Below, in pieces: positions 18,582 through 26,733 of a DNA stretch of 64,000 bases. Source of the DNA: Maritimibacter sp. GTDB lineage: Bacteria; Pseudomonadota; Alphaproteobacteria; Rhodobacterales; Rhodobacteraceae. The notes beneath the pieces are model-generated. The model was not told the origin of the DNA. It saw only the letters and a program-made list of their open reading frames with translations, and searched no databases. The DNA is taken from the NCBI GenBank assembly GCA_017792445.1, contig CP051232.1:2392001-2456000 (forward strand). The letters run 5' to 3'. How positions within the stretch are numbered: position 1 is the stretch's first letter; the number at the start of each line of letters is the position of its first letter. The translations under genes and the position numbers were made by a program.

Positions 18582-19075
18582 TGCGACGGCTCCAGCACAA
18601 GCGAGGCGCGGGCCAGGCCCGGTTCGTCACGCTCGATCCGGAAGGCCGCGACGTCGTATCCCCAGGATGGCGCGACCTGCGCCAGCCAACCGATGAGATC
18701 GGCGAAGGGCACGGGGCCGAAGGCAATCTCCAGCCCGCCGCTCTCGCGGTTGGCAAGCTCGGTAACGCTTTCGCGCAGTCCTACGGCGACAAGACTTTGC
18801 TCCAGCGTGCTCAGCCCCATGGGAGGCGGGGTGTCCTGTGCCGCCGTTTCTTCCAGTCCCGTTGGCGGAAGTTCGGCGACGCGGGCGGCGACCCAATCGC
18901 GCAGGTCTTCGGCTTGGGTCACCGCGCTGCGGGCGTCCGCGCGGGCGTCGAGAAGCGGCACGGCAACGAGGAACAGCAGCGCCAGCGGGACGATCACGGC
19001 GGCCAGCAGCGCGAGAAGGATGCGTTCCCGGTCCGACAGTTGCGAAAGGCGATAGCTCAGGCGGTCCATCGTCAC
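18578..19075 (-). CDS. gspM: Type II secretion protein GspM
   Basis: A 165-residue bitopic protein. A short cytoplasmic start (MDRLSYRLSQLSDRERI) precedes a single hydrophobic span (LLALLAAVIVPLALLFLVAV), then a coiled segment (DARADARSAVTQAEDLRDWVA) and a ferredoxin-like periplasmic domain ending PSWGYDVAAFRIER. GspM partners GspL in the platform. The first codon is GTG overlapping the gspL TGA (GTGA); an in-frame ATG lies two codons later. Confidence 0.88.
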   Translation of the reverse strand: MTMDRLSYRLSQLSDRERILLALLAAVIVPLALLFLVAVPLLDARADARSAVTQAEDLRDWVAARVAELPPTGLEETAAQDTPPPMGLSTLEQSLVAVGLRESVTELANRESGGLEIAFGPVPFADLIGWLAQVAPSWGYDVAAFRIERDEPGLARASLVLEPSQ

Positions 19076-20202
19076 GCTCCCGCAGCCGCCAGATGCAGAC
19101 GGGCCGAGACGCCGCCACCGGGACGCACGCCCGTGTCCTGCTGTTCGACCTCGAAGCCCGCGGATTGAAGGTCGGCGACCACCCGTTCGAGCGCCGCGAA
19201 GTCAGCGAGCACCACAGAGGCGACCAGCCCGGTTTCGGTCTGCCACGCAATCGACTGAAGCTCGATGCCTTCGCCCGTCAGCCATGGGGCGGCGGTCTGG
19301 AACAGCACCAGCGCGTCGGGTTCCGGGGCATCCGGCGCGGCGGCGTCCGCAAGGGCGCGGTCGACTTGCGCGCGCACGTCGAGGATCGGGCCGGAGGGAA
19401 CGAAATGTGCGCGTACCATGGCCAGCGTGTCGTCCTGCGCAGCGCGGGCGCGGGCGTCGAGATCGTGTGTCTGCCACGCGACCCCGCCAAGCCACACCGC
19501 CAGCGCAAGGCCCGCGGCGATCGCCGGAGCGGCCCAGCTGCGAAGTCGCGCGCTGATGCGGTCGAAGCCCGCGTGGGGCGGCGTCATGAGGTCGAGGCCA
19601 GCCGTCGCCTGCGCCCAGCCCAGCGGCTTGCCGGCGCCCGCGTTCTCCAGCGATGCCGTGTCGGCGTGGACCGGCACACCGCGTTCCGCGAGTACCGAGT
19701 CCACCGCGCCATCGGCTTCGCCAAGCCGCAGGATGGCCTCGGGGCGCTCGGCCTCGGCCAGCAGCAGGGCGGCAAGCTCCGGTTCTGCGGTGAACCCATC
19801 CGTTTCACCCAGCCGCGCACGGACGATGCCGTTGCTGACTTCCACGGTCCAGACGCCGGAATAGCAGGGAAGGGCGGCATAATCGGGCAGCATCCCGGTG
19901 CAGCCGGGCATCAGCCGCCTCCGCCAGTCCGCAAGCTGGCCGGCGTCCGCGACGATGGCGCGGTCCCACTGTGCGTTGGCGCGCAGGCGCGGCCGGATTT
20001 CGACCGTTTCCGCAGGAAGCCCCAGCGCCTCGGCCAGCATCCTGCGCCCGACGCGTTCGCGGGCTATGCCTTTCAGCGTTGCGGGAAGGTCCACGGGCAG
20101 CAGCGGAGCGTCGGTGCCGGGCACCAAGGTGATATGCGGGCCACGCGGCGCCTCGCCATCGTCCAGTCGCCACAGCACGGGCTGTCCCGGTCCCCGTTTC
20201 AC
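19072..20202 (-). CDS. gspL: Type II secretion protein GspL
   Basis: A 376-residue platform protein. The N-terminal cytoplasmic actin-like domain (about 1-215) recruits GspE. One membrane span lies near 235-255 (PAIAAGLALAVWLGGVAW), followed by a periplasmic ferredoxin-like domain (about 285-375). The N-terminal domain shows WRLDDGEAPRGPHITLVPG and DADAGQLADW-like segments. I chose GTG 20202 because GGAGA lies 6 bp upstream; an upstream ATG in frame would extend into a non-coding-looking spacer after gspK. Confidence 0.87.
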   Translation of the reverse strand: MKRGPGQPVLWRLDDGEAPRGPHITLVPGTDAPLLPVDLPATLKGIARERVGRRMLAEALGLPAETVEIRPRLRANAQWDRAIVADAGQLADWRRRLMPGCTGMLPDYAALPCYSGVWTVEVSNGIVRARLGETDGFTAEPELAALLLAEAERPEAILRLGEADGAVDSVLAERGVPVHADTASLENAGAGKPLGWAQATAGLDLMTPPHAGFDRISARLRSWAAPAIAAGLALAVWLGGVAWQTHDLDARARAAQDDTLAMVRAHFVPSGPILDVRAQVDRALADAAAPDAPEPDALVLFQTAAPWLTGEGIELQSIAWQTETGLVASVVLADFAALERVVADLQSAGFEVEQQDTGVRPGGGVSARLHLAAAGA

Positions 20203-20275
20203 GCGCGTTCTCCGTCTACCTGCAAGTGCGGACCGTGGGCCGCAGTTCGCACTATGGGCGCAAGGCGCGGCGGCA

Positions 20276-21193
20276 TCAATCGGGCAGCGCCCAGCGGTAG
20301 ACGACACTTGGCCGAACGTCGTCCAGCCGTTCGCGGTGCAGGATCACTCGCCGCGACGCGACGCGGCCTTCGTGCTCGGCGTGGATCTCTGCGGCGAACC
20401 AGCTGCTCGAGACGGTCATCCGGTCCAGCGGCAGGCCGGACAGATCCTCGGTCTCGAGCACGGCGATGGTCAGGTCTCGCAGTTCCTTCATGTGTTCGAC
20501 AGGGCCCTCCCTGTCAGGCCGCAGGAACTCTGTCCGGACCTCGGCGGGGAAGGGCGCCAGCAAGGCTTCGAGAACCGCCGCCGGCGCGGTGTTGACGTTG
20601 ACGCGCGTGTCCCACGGCAATGCTGCCGCATTGTCGGACAAGGTCGCGAAGGCGGTGGCGTCAAACCCGTTGACCAGCCGCAGGTCTTCGATGGTGGATG
20701 CGGCGCCGCCCCTTGGCTGAACGGGAAAGCTGCGGCGCAGGTACACCGGCAGGCTGCGGGGACCGCCGGGCGCAAGATAGTCGCGGATCTCGTCCAGAAG
20801 CACCAGCGGCAGGTCGATCCGCCGGAACAACTCTGCGAACGCGCCCTCGACCAACGCGTCCTCTGAACCGGCCAGCCAGTTGACGTTCATCCGGCCCTGA
20901 AGGTCGGTGATGCGGATGCGCACTTGGCCGTCGCCGATCCGGTACAGATGATCCCCGGCGGCCCATTCCTGCCGGGTGTGGACGATCTGCCCATTCCGTC
21001 CCGCGTCGGCAAGCAGCAGCAGCACAAGGCTTTCGGCAGCATCGAGGTGGTGATCCAGTTGCTCGGCGTCCTGCACTGACGCGGCCCGCATCATCGCCGC
21101 ACCGGACCGGGTGAGAAGCGCGGCAGAAACCGAGGCCAGCACAAGCACGACGATCAGTGCGTTCAGCAGGACCATGCCGCGGTCGTTCCTCAT
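20276..21193 (-). CDS. gspK: Type II secretion minor pseudopilin GspK
   Basis: A 305-residue large minor pseudopilin that caps the pseudopilus tip. It has a short leader and prepilin-like hydrophobic helix (RGMVLLNALIVVLVLASVSAAL) lacking the +5 Glu, which is the rule for GspK. The inserted alpha domain follows, with RITDLQGRMNVNWLAGSED and VNVNTAPAAVLEAL; acidic residues nearby would bind calcium. Its stop overlaps the gspJ-side signals by 4 bp and a 73-bp spacer separates it from gspL. Confidence 0.92.
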   Translation of the reverse strand: MRNDRGMVLLNALIVVLVLASVSAALLTRSGAAMMRAASVQDAEQLDHHLDAAESLVLLLLADAGRNGQIVHTRQEWAAGDHLYRIGDGQVRIRITDLQGRMNVNWLAGSEDALVEGAFAELFRRIDLPLVLLDEIRDYLAPGGPRSLPVYLRRSFPVQPRGGAASTIEDLRLVNGFDATAFATLSDNAAALPWDTRVNVNTAPAAVLEALLAPFPAEVRTEFLRPDREGPVEHMKELRDLTIAVLETEDLSGLPLDRMTVSSSWFAAEIHAEHEGRVASRRVILHRERLDDVRPSVVYRWALPD

Positions 21194-21786
21194 CGCAGGG
21201 TCACCACCGTGGCGAGCGGGCCGAGCGTCGCGTGTTCCAGCGTGACGCGGATGGCGTCGGGCAGCGCGTCGGTGTCCTCGTCCGGCTTCGGATAGCCGAC
21301 CGTCCAGCCGTCTGCGGCGTCATACCCCTCGACCGTCAGTGCGGTGATGCTCTCGAACACGGTTACTTCTGGACCGGCCAGCCGGGTGTCGCCGGGGATC
21401 AACGCGGGCCAGTGCTGTCGTGTCACGACGCCGGTCACCGGGTTCAGCGACCATGTCACGCGCGCCTGACCCGGCCCTGCTCCATCAAAGCCGGGCTGGC
21501 CGCCGAGGCTGAGAGAGAACCGAGCCTGCCGCGCGGGCGCGTCGAACGCGGGCAGCGCAAGGTTGCCGGGCGGATAGAACGGCAGGGCGACCGCCGCGCC
21601 AAGGTCGTTGCGCAACAGGGCAAGGCCAAAGGCGACCTCTGCGCTTGCCTCACTGGTTTCGGTCAGGCGCGCGTCGCTGCGGACGGCCTGCGCGATGACC
21701 TGCGCGCCGATCAGGGCGATGACCGCGAAGATCGCCATCACGACGACCAGTTCCAGCAGCGTCAGACCCCTGTCGCGTCCGGTCAT
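21190..21786 (-). CDS. gspJ: Type II secretion minor pseudopilin GspJ
   Basis: A 198-residue minor pseudopilin with the prepilin start RGLTLLELVVVMAIFAVIAL, where cleavage after Gly leaves the conserved Glu at mature +5. The globular domain contains ALLRNDLGAAVALPFYPPG and WSLNPVTGVVTRQHWP, matching the family's beta-sheet core. The start was chosen as the ATG whose first bases overlap the gspI stop (ATGA). It binds GspI and GspK at the pseudopilus tip. Confidence 0.9.
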   Translation of the reverse strand: MTGRDRGLTLLELVVVMAIFAVIALIGAQVIAQAVRSDARLTETSEASAEVAFGLALLRNDLGAAVALPFYPPGNLALPAFDAPARQARFSLSLGGQPGFDGAGPGQARVTWSLNPVTGVVTRQHWPALIPGDTRLAGPEVTVFESITALTVEGYDAADGWTVGYPKPDEDTDALPDAIRVTLEHATLGPLATVVTLR

Positions 21787-22157
21787 TCCGTCGCCTCTGG
21801 CTGGACATAGGTCACCACCGATGCACCCGGCAGACCCTCCGAACGGGCGGTGACCGTGGCCTCTACGAAGCCGCCGGCCGTCGCGGCCTCTGTTACCTCG
21901 ATCCGCCAGTTCCAAGGCCCCATGGTCACGACCTCCGGTAAAGCGCGACCGGCGGCCATGCCCAGAAGCCGCAACTCCTCCGCTCGGTTGAGGGCGGCGT
22001 GCCGCGCCATGAGCCGGGGCGTCTCTTCCCCGATCACCCGCGTTGCCTGTCCGAGACCGCGAAAGCCCGCCGCGACGCCAATCGCGAGGATGAGAACGGC
22101 GATCACCACCTCGATCAGGCTGAGACCGGCGTCTTGGCTAGAAGGGTTCAGCCGCAT
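21783..22157 (-). CDS. gspI: Type II secretion minor pseudopilin GspI
   Basis: A 124-residue minor pseudopilin. The prepilin motif is DAGLSLIEVVIAVLILAIGV (about 9-28) with Glu at +5 after the Gly cleavage site. It also has family residues in RAEELRLLGMAAGR and MGPWNWRIEVTEA. The start at 22157 lies 10 bp inside gspH. Upstream in-frame sequence is the shadow of gspH. Confidence 0.9.
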   Translation of the reverse strand: MRLNPSSQDAGLSLIEVVIAVLILAIGVAAGFRGLGQATRVIGEETPRLMARHAALNRAEELRLLGMAAGRALPEVVTMGPWNWRIEVTEAATAGGFVEATVTARSEGLPGASVVTYVQPEATE

Positions 22158-22576
22158 TCCACGGCCCTCCATCCGTCGCCCTTGCAGGTGCGCGCGCCGT
22201 CCGAAACGCCGAAACGCACCGTGACCGGTGTGCTGCGGCCGTCCGGCAGGAATGTCACGACCGCCCCCGGATCGAAGGGTCGTTCGATCCGCACCGGGTC
22301 TTGCCAGTCGCCGCCGCCTCCCTCGGCCTGCCACACCCCGTCAATCCGGCGCATCCGGCGAAACCCCGTCGCGTTCAGTTCCAGACCAAGGACCTGCCGG
22401 CCCAGCACCGCTTGTTCGCGCAGGCTGTCGTGCAGGGTGGCGAAGCGGCTCCAGTCCTGCGACCGGGCCAGTCCGGGGCGGTTTACGCCAAGGACGACGG
22501 ACAACGTCAAGACGGACAGGATCGCCACCACGACGACCAGTTCGACCAGGGTGAAGCCCCGGTCGTCACGGGTCAT
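22148..22576 (-). CDS. gspH: Type II secretion minor pseudopilin GspH
   Basis: A 142-residue minor pseudopilin with prepilin motif RGFTLVELVVVVAILSVLTL (about 6-25). A variable beta domain ends with RFGVSDGARTCKGDGWRAVECG, whose two Cys could form a disulfide. ATG 22576 overlaps the gspG TGA in ATGA. GspH joins the major pseudopilin to the tip complex. Confidence 0.88.
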   Translation of the reverse strand: MTRDDRGFTLVELVVVVAILSVLTLSVVLGVNRPGLARSQDWSRFATLHDSLREQAVLGRQVLGLELNATGFRRMRRIDGVWQAEGGGGDWQDPVRIERPFDPGAVVTFLPDGRSTPVTVRFGVSDGARTCKGDGWRAVECG

Positions 22577-23028
22577 TCGCGGTTCCATGTCCCGATGTCC
22601 GCGTCGGCACCTTCGCCGCCCTGCGCCCCGTCGGCCCCGAAGGTGAAGATGTCGAACTCTCCATGCACGCCGGGCGACAGGTATTGATAATCGTTGCCCC
22701 AAGGGTCTTTCGGCAGCCGTTCGATATAGCCGCCCTCGGCCCAGTTCGCGGGGGCCGGTTCCCCGGCGGGCCGTGTCACCAAGGCATCCAGCCCCTGTTC
22801 GGTCGTGGGATAGCGAAAGTTGTCCAGCTTGTAGAGGTTGATCGCGCTTTCCAGCGCCGCAAGGTCTGTCTGCACCCGCACGACGCGGGCCTGATCCGGC
22901 CGGTTGATGACGCGCGGCACGATAACCAGCGCGAGGATCGACAGGATCACCACGACCACCATCAGTTCAAGCAGCGAAAAGCCGGCGTCATCGCGCTCGG
23001 CATGCGGTGCGGTGGGGGGCTGGCGCAT
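22573..23028 (-). CDS. gspG: Type II secretion major pseudopilin GspG
   Basis: A 151-residue major pseudopilin. The leader ends at Gly16 before the mature FSLLELMVVVVILSILALVI with Glu21 at +5. The domain shows the family landmarks INLYKLDNFRYPTTEQGLDAL, LPKDPWGNDYQYLSPG and the Asp-rich C-terminal loop (GEGADADIGTW) that binds calcium. It needs a prepilin peptidase for cleavage and methylation; that gene is not in the window, so a GspO/PilD must be elsewhere. First gene of the minus-strand gsp operon, with its promoter in the 169-bp gap to the divergent sulfotransferase-like gene. Confidence 0.94.
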   Translation of the reverse strand: MRQPPTAPHAERDDAGFSLLELMVVVVILSILALVIVPRVINRPDQARVVRVQTDLAALESAINLYKLDNFRYPTTEQGLDALVTRPAGEPAPANWAEGGYIERLPKDPWGNDYQYLSPGVHGEFDIFTFGADGAQGGEGADADIGTWNRE

Positions 23029-23197
23029 GACAGGGTGTCCCGGAAACGATCTTGTCCCCGAGACCTAGCAACTCCGGGACGCCGTCTCAACGACCAAGCG
23101 GCGTCGGAGAAGGCCCGAAAGGTCAGGGATAGCCGACCTGACAAACTTATTTGGCTTCGTGCAATCTCGGGCTAGGGTGGCCGGACAGGGAGTGCGC

Positions 23198-24331
23198 ATG
23201 CGGCAATTGTTTCTGCACATCGGACAGGAGCGGACAGGATCGGGATTCCTGCAGTCTGTTCTTGCCCGGTCGACCGCCGTTCTCGAAGCCTCCGGCATCG
23301 AATACCCCGGCGCCGAAGAAGGCGCGGTCGTCGGTAACGGCATGCGGCTTGCGAAGATTCCAGAAACGGGTCACCGTTTCGAGGCGGACAAGGTTCTGTT
23401 CAGCCACGTCGGCTTGTGCGGTCTGCTGCAAGAGGCCGCCTTCCGATCCCGGCTGCGTCGGATCTGCACCCAGAACGAAATCGGCTCGGTGAAGATCCTG
23501 ATGTTCATCCGCGATCCCGTTGCCCACGCAGAGGCGATGTATCAGCAGGAAATCCGCCGCCGGGGCGCGACCTTTGATCCTGCCGAGGGGTTCCGGCGGT
23601 TCCGGCAGCCGGCGCTGGCGCGGCAGTTGCTGGAAAACGATCTGGGGCTTCCAGGCGTCGAGTGGACCGTGCTGAACTACGACCGCCACCGGGACGGCCT
23701 GCGCGGAGAGATGGCGCGGTTTCTCGGGTTGAAACCCGGCACCTTCACCGATCCCGGCCGCGGAGTGGTGAACCGGGCGATGACGCGGGGCGAGCTGGCG
23801 CTTTTGCGATCTCTCAACAGCAAGGTTCGGGGCGGCGCCGCGGCGCTGGGCGAGGCGCTGGCAGACCGGCTGCCCGAGGTGACGCCGGATCGGCATTTCC
23901 CCTCGGTCGAGGTGCAGGAGGCCATGGTCGAGCGTCTGCGCGCCGACATCGACGCGGTGAATGCTCTGGTGCCGGCGGACGAAACCTATCGGATCAACTA
24001 TGTGAAACGTCCGCGCCGCTGGCCGGTGCAGGAACTGGACGCCGAGCAGATCGCGGTAACCGGCGAAGTGCTTGGCCGCGCCATCGGCGAGACGCAGCGG
24101 GCCAACCTTGTGCTGCGGACAGAGGTCGCGCTTTTGAAGGCGCGGGTGATGCTGGATCGCAACCAGCCGGTGCAGGCGCAGGACGAACTCGACCGGGCGC
24201 AGACGATGCTGGACCGGATGGCGAAGATCGTCGAACTCGACCACCAGCACCGCCGGTTCACGTCGCGCCTGCAACGGCTTGCGGGTCGTGTGCGCGCCAG
24301 CGGAGCAGAGCCGGAAAAGCGGCTGCACTAA
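23198..24331 (+). CDS. Sulfotransferase-like protein with C-terminal helical region
   Basis: A 377-residue cytosolic protein. The N-terminal HIGQERTGSGFLQSVL (7-22) resembles the 5'-PAPS loop of sulfotransferases (HxGxxKTGTTxxQ), although the usual Lys of the loop is Arg. MFIRDPVAHAEAMYQQE (about 105-121) matches the 3'-phosphate-binding motif with Arg and a small residue in place of Ser. The last 110 residues are an Arg/Gln-rich helix (LLKARVMLDRNQPVQAQDELDRAQ) outside the catalytic fold. ATG 23198 was chosen because it begins the first beta strand. It is divergent from gspG. Whether it transfers sulfate, and to what, is open because both key positions are substituted. Confidence 0.7.
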   Translation: MRQLFLHIGQERTGSGFLQSVLARSTAVLEASGIEYPGAEEGAVVGNGMRLAKIPETGHRFEADKVLFSHVGLCGLLQEAAFRSRLRRICTQNEIGSVKILMFIRDPVAHAEAMYQQEIRRRGATFDPAEGFRRFRQPALARQLLENDLGLPGVEWTVLNYDRHRDGLRGEMARFLGLKPGTFTDPGRGVVNRAMTRGELALLRSLNSKVRGGAAALGEALADRLPEVTPDRHFPSVEVQEAMVERLRADIDAVNALVPADETYRINYVKRPRRWPVQELDAEQIAVTGEVLGRAIGETQRANLVLRTEVALLKARVMLDRNQPVQAQDELDRAQTMLDRMAKIVELDHQHRRFTSRLQRLAGRVRASGAEPEKRLH

Positions 24332-24352
24332 GCCGCTTTTCCGAGCGTCGGG

Positions 24353-25831
24353 TCAGACGCTCATGCAGATGTACTTCATCTCGAGATAGTCCTCGATGCC
24401 GTGGCTCGAGCCTTCGCGGCCCAGTCCCGACTGCTTGACGCCGCCGAAGGGGGCGACCTCGGTCGAGATGATTCCGGTGTTCACGCCGACGATGCCGTAT
24501 TCCAGCGCCTCGGCCACCTTGTAGACCCGCTTCAGATCGCGGGCGTAGAAGTAGGACGCAAGCCCGAAGATCGTGTCGTTCGCCATCTCGATCACCTCGT
24601 CCTCGTCCTTGAACCGGAACAGGGGTGCGAGAGGGCCGAAGGTTTCTTCGGTCGCGAATTTCATCGAGTTGTCGGCGCCGGTGATGACGGTGGGCTCGTA
24701 AAACAGGGGGCCCGCGTCGTGCGGCGCACCGCCATAGATGACCCGCGCGCCTTTTTCCGATGCGTCGACGATATGCTCGCGGATTTTCTCGACGGCTTTC
24801 TCGTCGATCAGCGGGCCGAAATCGGTGCCGTCTTTCAGCCCGTCGCCGGTCTTGCGCTTTTCAAGCGCCTCCACCAGCCGCTCGGCGAACTTGTCGTAAA
24901 TGCCGTCCTGCACGTAGATCCGGTTGGCGCAGACGCAGGTCTGGCCGTTGTTGCGGAACTTGCACATCATCGCGCCTTCGACCGCGGCATCGATGTCGGC
25001 GTCGTCGAACACGATGAAGGGCGCGTTGCCACCCAGCTCCATCGAGCATTTCATCACCTGATCGGCGGCCTGTTTCAGCAGGATGCGCCCCACCTCGGTC
25101 GAACCGGTGAAGGACAGTTTGCGCACTACGGGGTTTTCGCAGAACTCCTTGCCGATATCCGATGCCGCGTCGGACGGGATCACCGACAGGATGCCTTTCG
25201 GCAGTCCGGCGCGTTCCGCCAGCACCGCCAGCGCCAGCGCGGACAGCGGCGTCTGCGAGGGCGGGCGGACGACCATGGCGCAGCCGGCGGCCAGTGCCGG
25301 GCCGACCTTGCGGGTGATCATCGCGTTCGGGAAGTTCCACGGCGTGATCGCGGCGCAGACGCCGATGGGCTGCTTGATAACCGTCAGCCGCTTGTCAGGC
25401 TGGTGACCGGGGATCGTCTCGCCATAGACGCGGCGGGCTTCCTCGGCGAACCATTCGATGAACGAGGCGCCGTACAGGATTTCGCCCTTCGCCTCGGCCA
25501 GCGGCTTGCCCTGCTCGGCGGTCAGGATCGTGGCAAGATCGTCCGCGTTTTCGACCATCAGGTCGAACCAGGCGCGCATCAGGTTCGAGCGGTCCTTCGC
25601 GGTCCGCTTCGCCCATTCTTTCTGCGCCGTTTCGGCCGCTGCGATCGCTCGGGCTGTCTCGGCGCGGGACAGGTCCGCGACCTCGATCAGCACGTCGCCG
25701 CGCGCCGGGTTTTTCACGGCGAAGGTCTTGCCGTCATCGGCGTCGACCCAGTCGCCCGCGACATACGCTTTGCCGGTCAGCAGCGAGGGATCTTTTAGCA
25801 GGCCGGGGAGATCGGTGGTGGAATCGAGCAT
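24353..25831 (-). CDS. gabD: NAD(P)-dependent succinate-semialdehyde-type dehydrogenase
   Basis: A 492-residue aldehyde dehydrogenase closest in outline to the GabD/succinate-semialdehyde dehydrogenase branch, which oxidises succinate semialdehyde to succinate. Visible are the cofactor segment ITPWNFPNAMITRK (about 162-175), FTGSTEVGR (241-249), the general base Glu265 in MELGGNAPF, and the nucleophile Cys299 in NNGQTCVCANR. A second Cys two residues on (301) is seen in redox-regulated SSADHs. ATG 25831 has AAAGGAG at good spacing. It is divergent from the alpha/beta hydrolase. No GABA transaminase is adjacent, so glutarate-semialdehyde or another semialdehyde remains possible. Confidence 0.82.
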   Translation of the reverse strand: MLDSTTDLPGLLKDPSLLTGKAYVAGDWVDADDGKTFAVKNPARGDVLIEVADLSRAETARAIAAAETAQKEWAKRTAKDRSNLMRAWFDLMVENADDLATILTAEQGKPLAEAKGEILYGASFIEWFAEEARRVYGETIPGHQPDKRLTVIKQPIGVCAAITPWNFPNAMITRKVGPALAAGCAMVVRPPSQTPLSALALAVLAERAGLPKGILSVIPSDAASDIGKEFCENPVVRKLSFTGSTEVGRILLKQAADQVMKCSMELGGNAPFIVFDDADIDAAVEGAMMCKFRNNGQTCVCANRIYVQDGIYDKFAERLVEALEKRKTGDGLKDGTDFGPLIDEKAVEKIREHIVDASEKGARVIYGGAPHDAGPLFYEPTVITGADNSMKFATEETFGPLAPLFRFKDEDEVIEMANDTIFGLASYFYARDLKRVYKVAEALEYGIVGVNTGIISTEVAPFGGVKQSGLGREGSSHGIEDYLEMKYICMSV

Positions 25832-25910
25832 TGGGAACTCCTTTCGCAAGTCCGGGTAGCGTGACGCTTTCCCAAGGCTATAGAGTGCAGAGAATAACAG
25901 GGGCAAGAGC

Positions 25911-26705
25911 ATGAACCTTACCGACGCTTACGAGAACGGGGCCTATATTCCGGGGTCCGCTCAATACCCGCCGCGCTGGACGGCGCTGGCGCATGCCTTC
26001 CGCGAGTCGATGGACGAAAGGTCCGAGTGCGACATCAGCTATGGGCCGGGGACGCGGCAGGTATTCGACCTGTTCCACCCCGAGGAGAAACCCAAAGGTC
26101 TGGTCGTCTTCGTGCACGGCGGGTACTGGCGGCGGTTCGACCGGACGCTGTGGTCTCATCTTGCCGCCGGTCCGGTCGCGCATGGGTGGTCGGTGGCGAT
26201 GCCGTCCTACACGCTGGCGCCCGATGCATGGATATCCGAGATCACGGTCGAGATCGCGACAGCGGTCGCCACGGCGGCGGCGCGGGTTGACGGACCGATC
26301 GTGGTCACCGGCCACTCGGCTGGCGGCCACCTGTCGGCGCGGATGCGCTGCCGCGACGTGGCGCTGCCGCAAGAGGTCGCGCGGCGGCTGGAGCGGGTGG
26401 TGCCGATTTCGCCCCTGTCCGACCTGCGGCCCTTGATGCAGACCGAGATGAACGAAGACCTGCGTTTGCGGCCCGACGAGGCGGCGGCGGAAAGCCCGGC
26501 GCTGATCCACCAGTTACGGGACACCGAAACGGTCATCTGGGTCGGTGGGGCAGAGCGTCCTGCATTTCTGGATCAGGCGCGGTGGCTGGCGGACGCATGG
26601 CCGGGCAGCGCGTTGTATATCGACGAGGGCCGCCACCACTTCGACGTGATCGAGGGGCTGGCGAAGAAGGACAGCGCGTTGACGCGCGCCGTCATCGGGG
26701 CGTGA
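25911..26705 (+). CDS. Alpha/beta hydrolase (kynurenine-formamidase-like)
   Basis: A 264-residue alpha/beta hydrolase. It has the oxyanion motif HGGYW (69-73), nucleophile Ser136 in TGHSAGGHL, and a late His in the RHHFDVIEGL segment that completes the triad. HGGYW plus GHSAGGHL is the pattern of the esterase/arylformamidase subgroup, so N-formylkynurenine or a similar small ester or amide is a reasonable but unproven substrate. It shares a 79-bp divergent promoter region with the semialdehyde dehydrogenase and is convergent with the P1 peptidase. Confidence 0.78.
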   Translation: MNLTDAYENGAYIPGSAQYPPRWTALAHAFRESMDERSECDISYGPGTRQVFDLFHPEEKPKGLVVFVHGGYWRRFDRTLWSHLAAGPVAHGWSVAMPSYTLAPDAWISEITVEIATAVATAAARVDGPIVVTGHSAGGHLSARMRCRDVALPQEVARRLERVVPISPLSDLRPLMQTEMNEDLRLRPDEAAAESPALIHQLRDTETVIWVGGAERPAFLDQARWLADAWPGSALYIDEGRHHFDVIEGLAKKDSALTRAVIGA

Positions 26706-26733
26706 TGGAATTATCTCAACGACTGTTGAAGCG

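Noticed and set aside
23122-23142. GTCAGG...CCTGAC inverted repeat between gspG and the sulfotransferase-like gene
   Set aside because: Six-base arms with a nine-base gap are expected by chance in a GC-rich 169-bp region; no spacing or copy number supports it.
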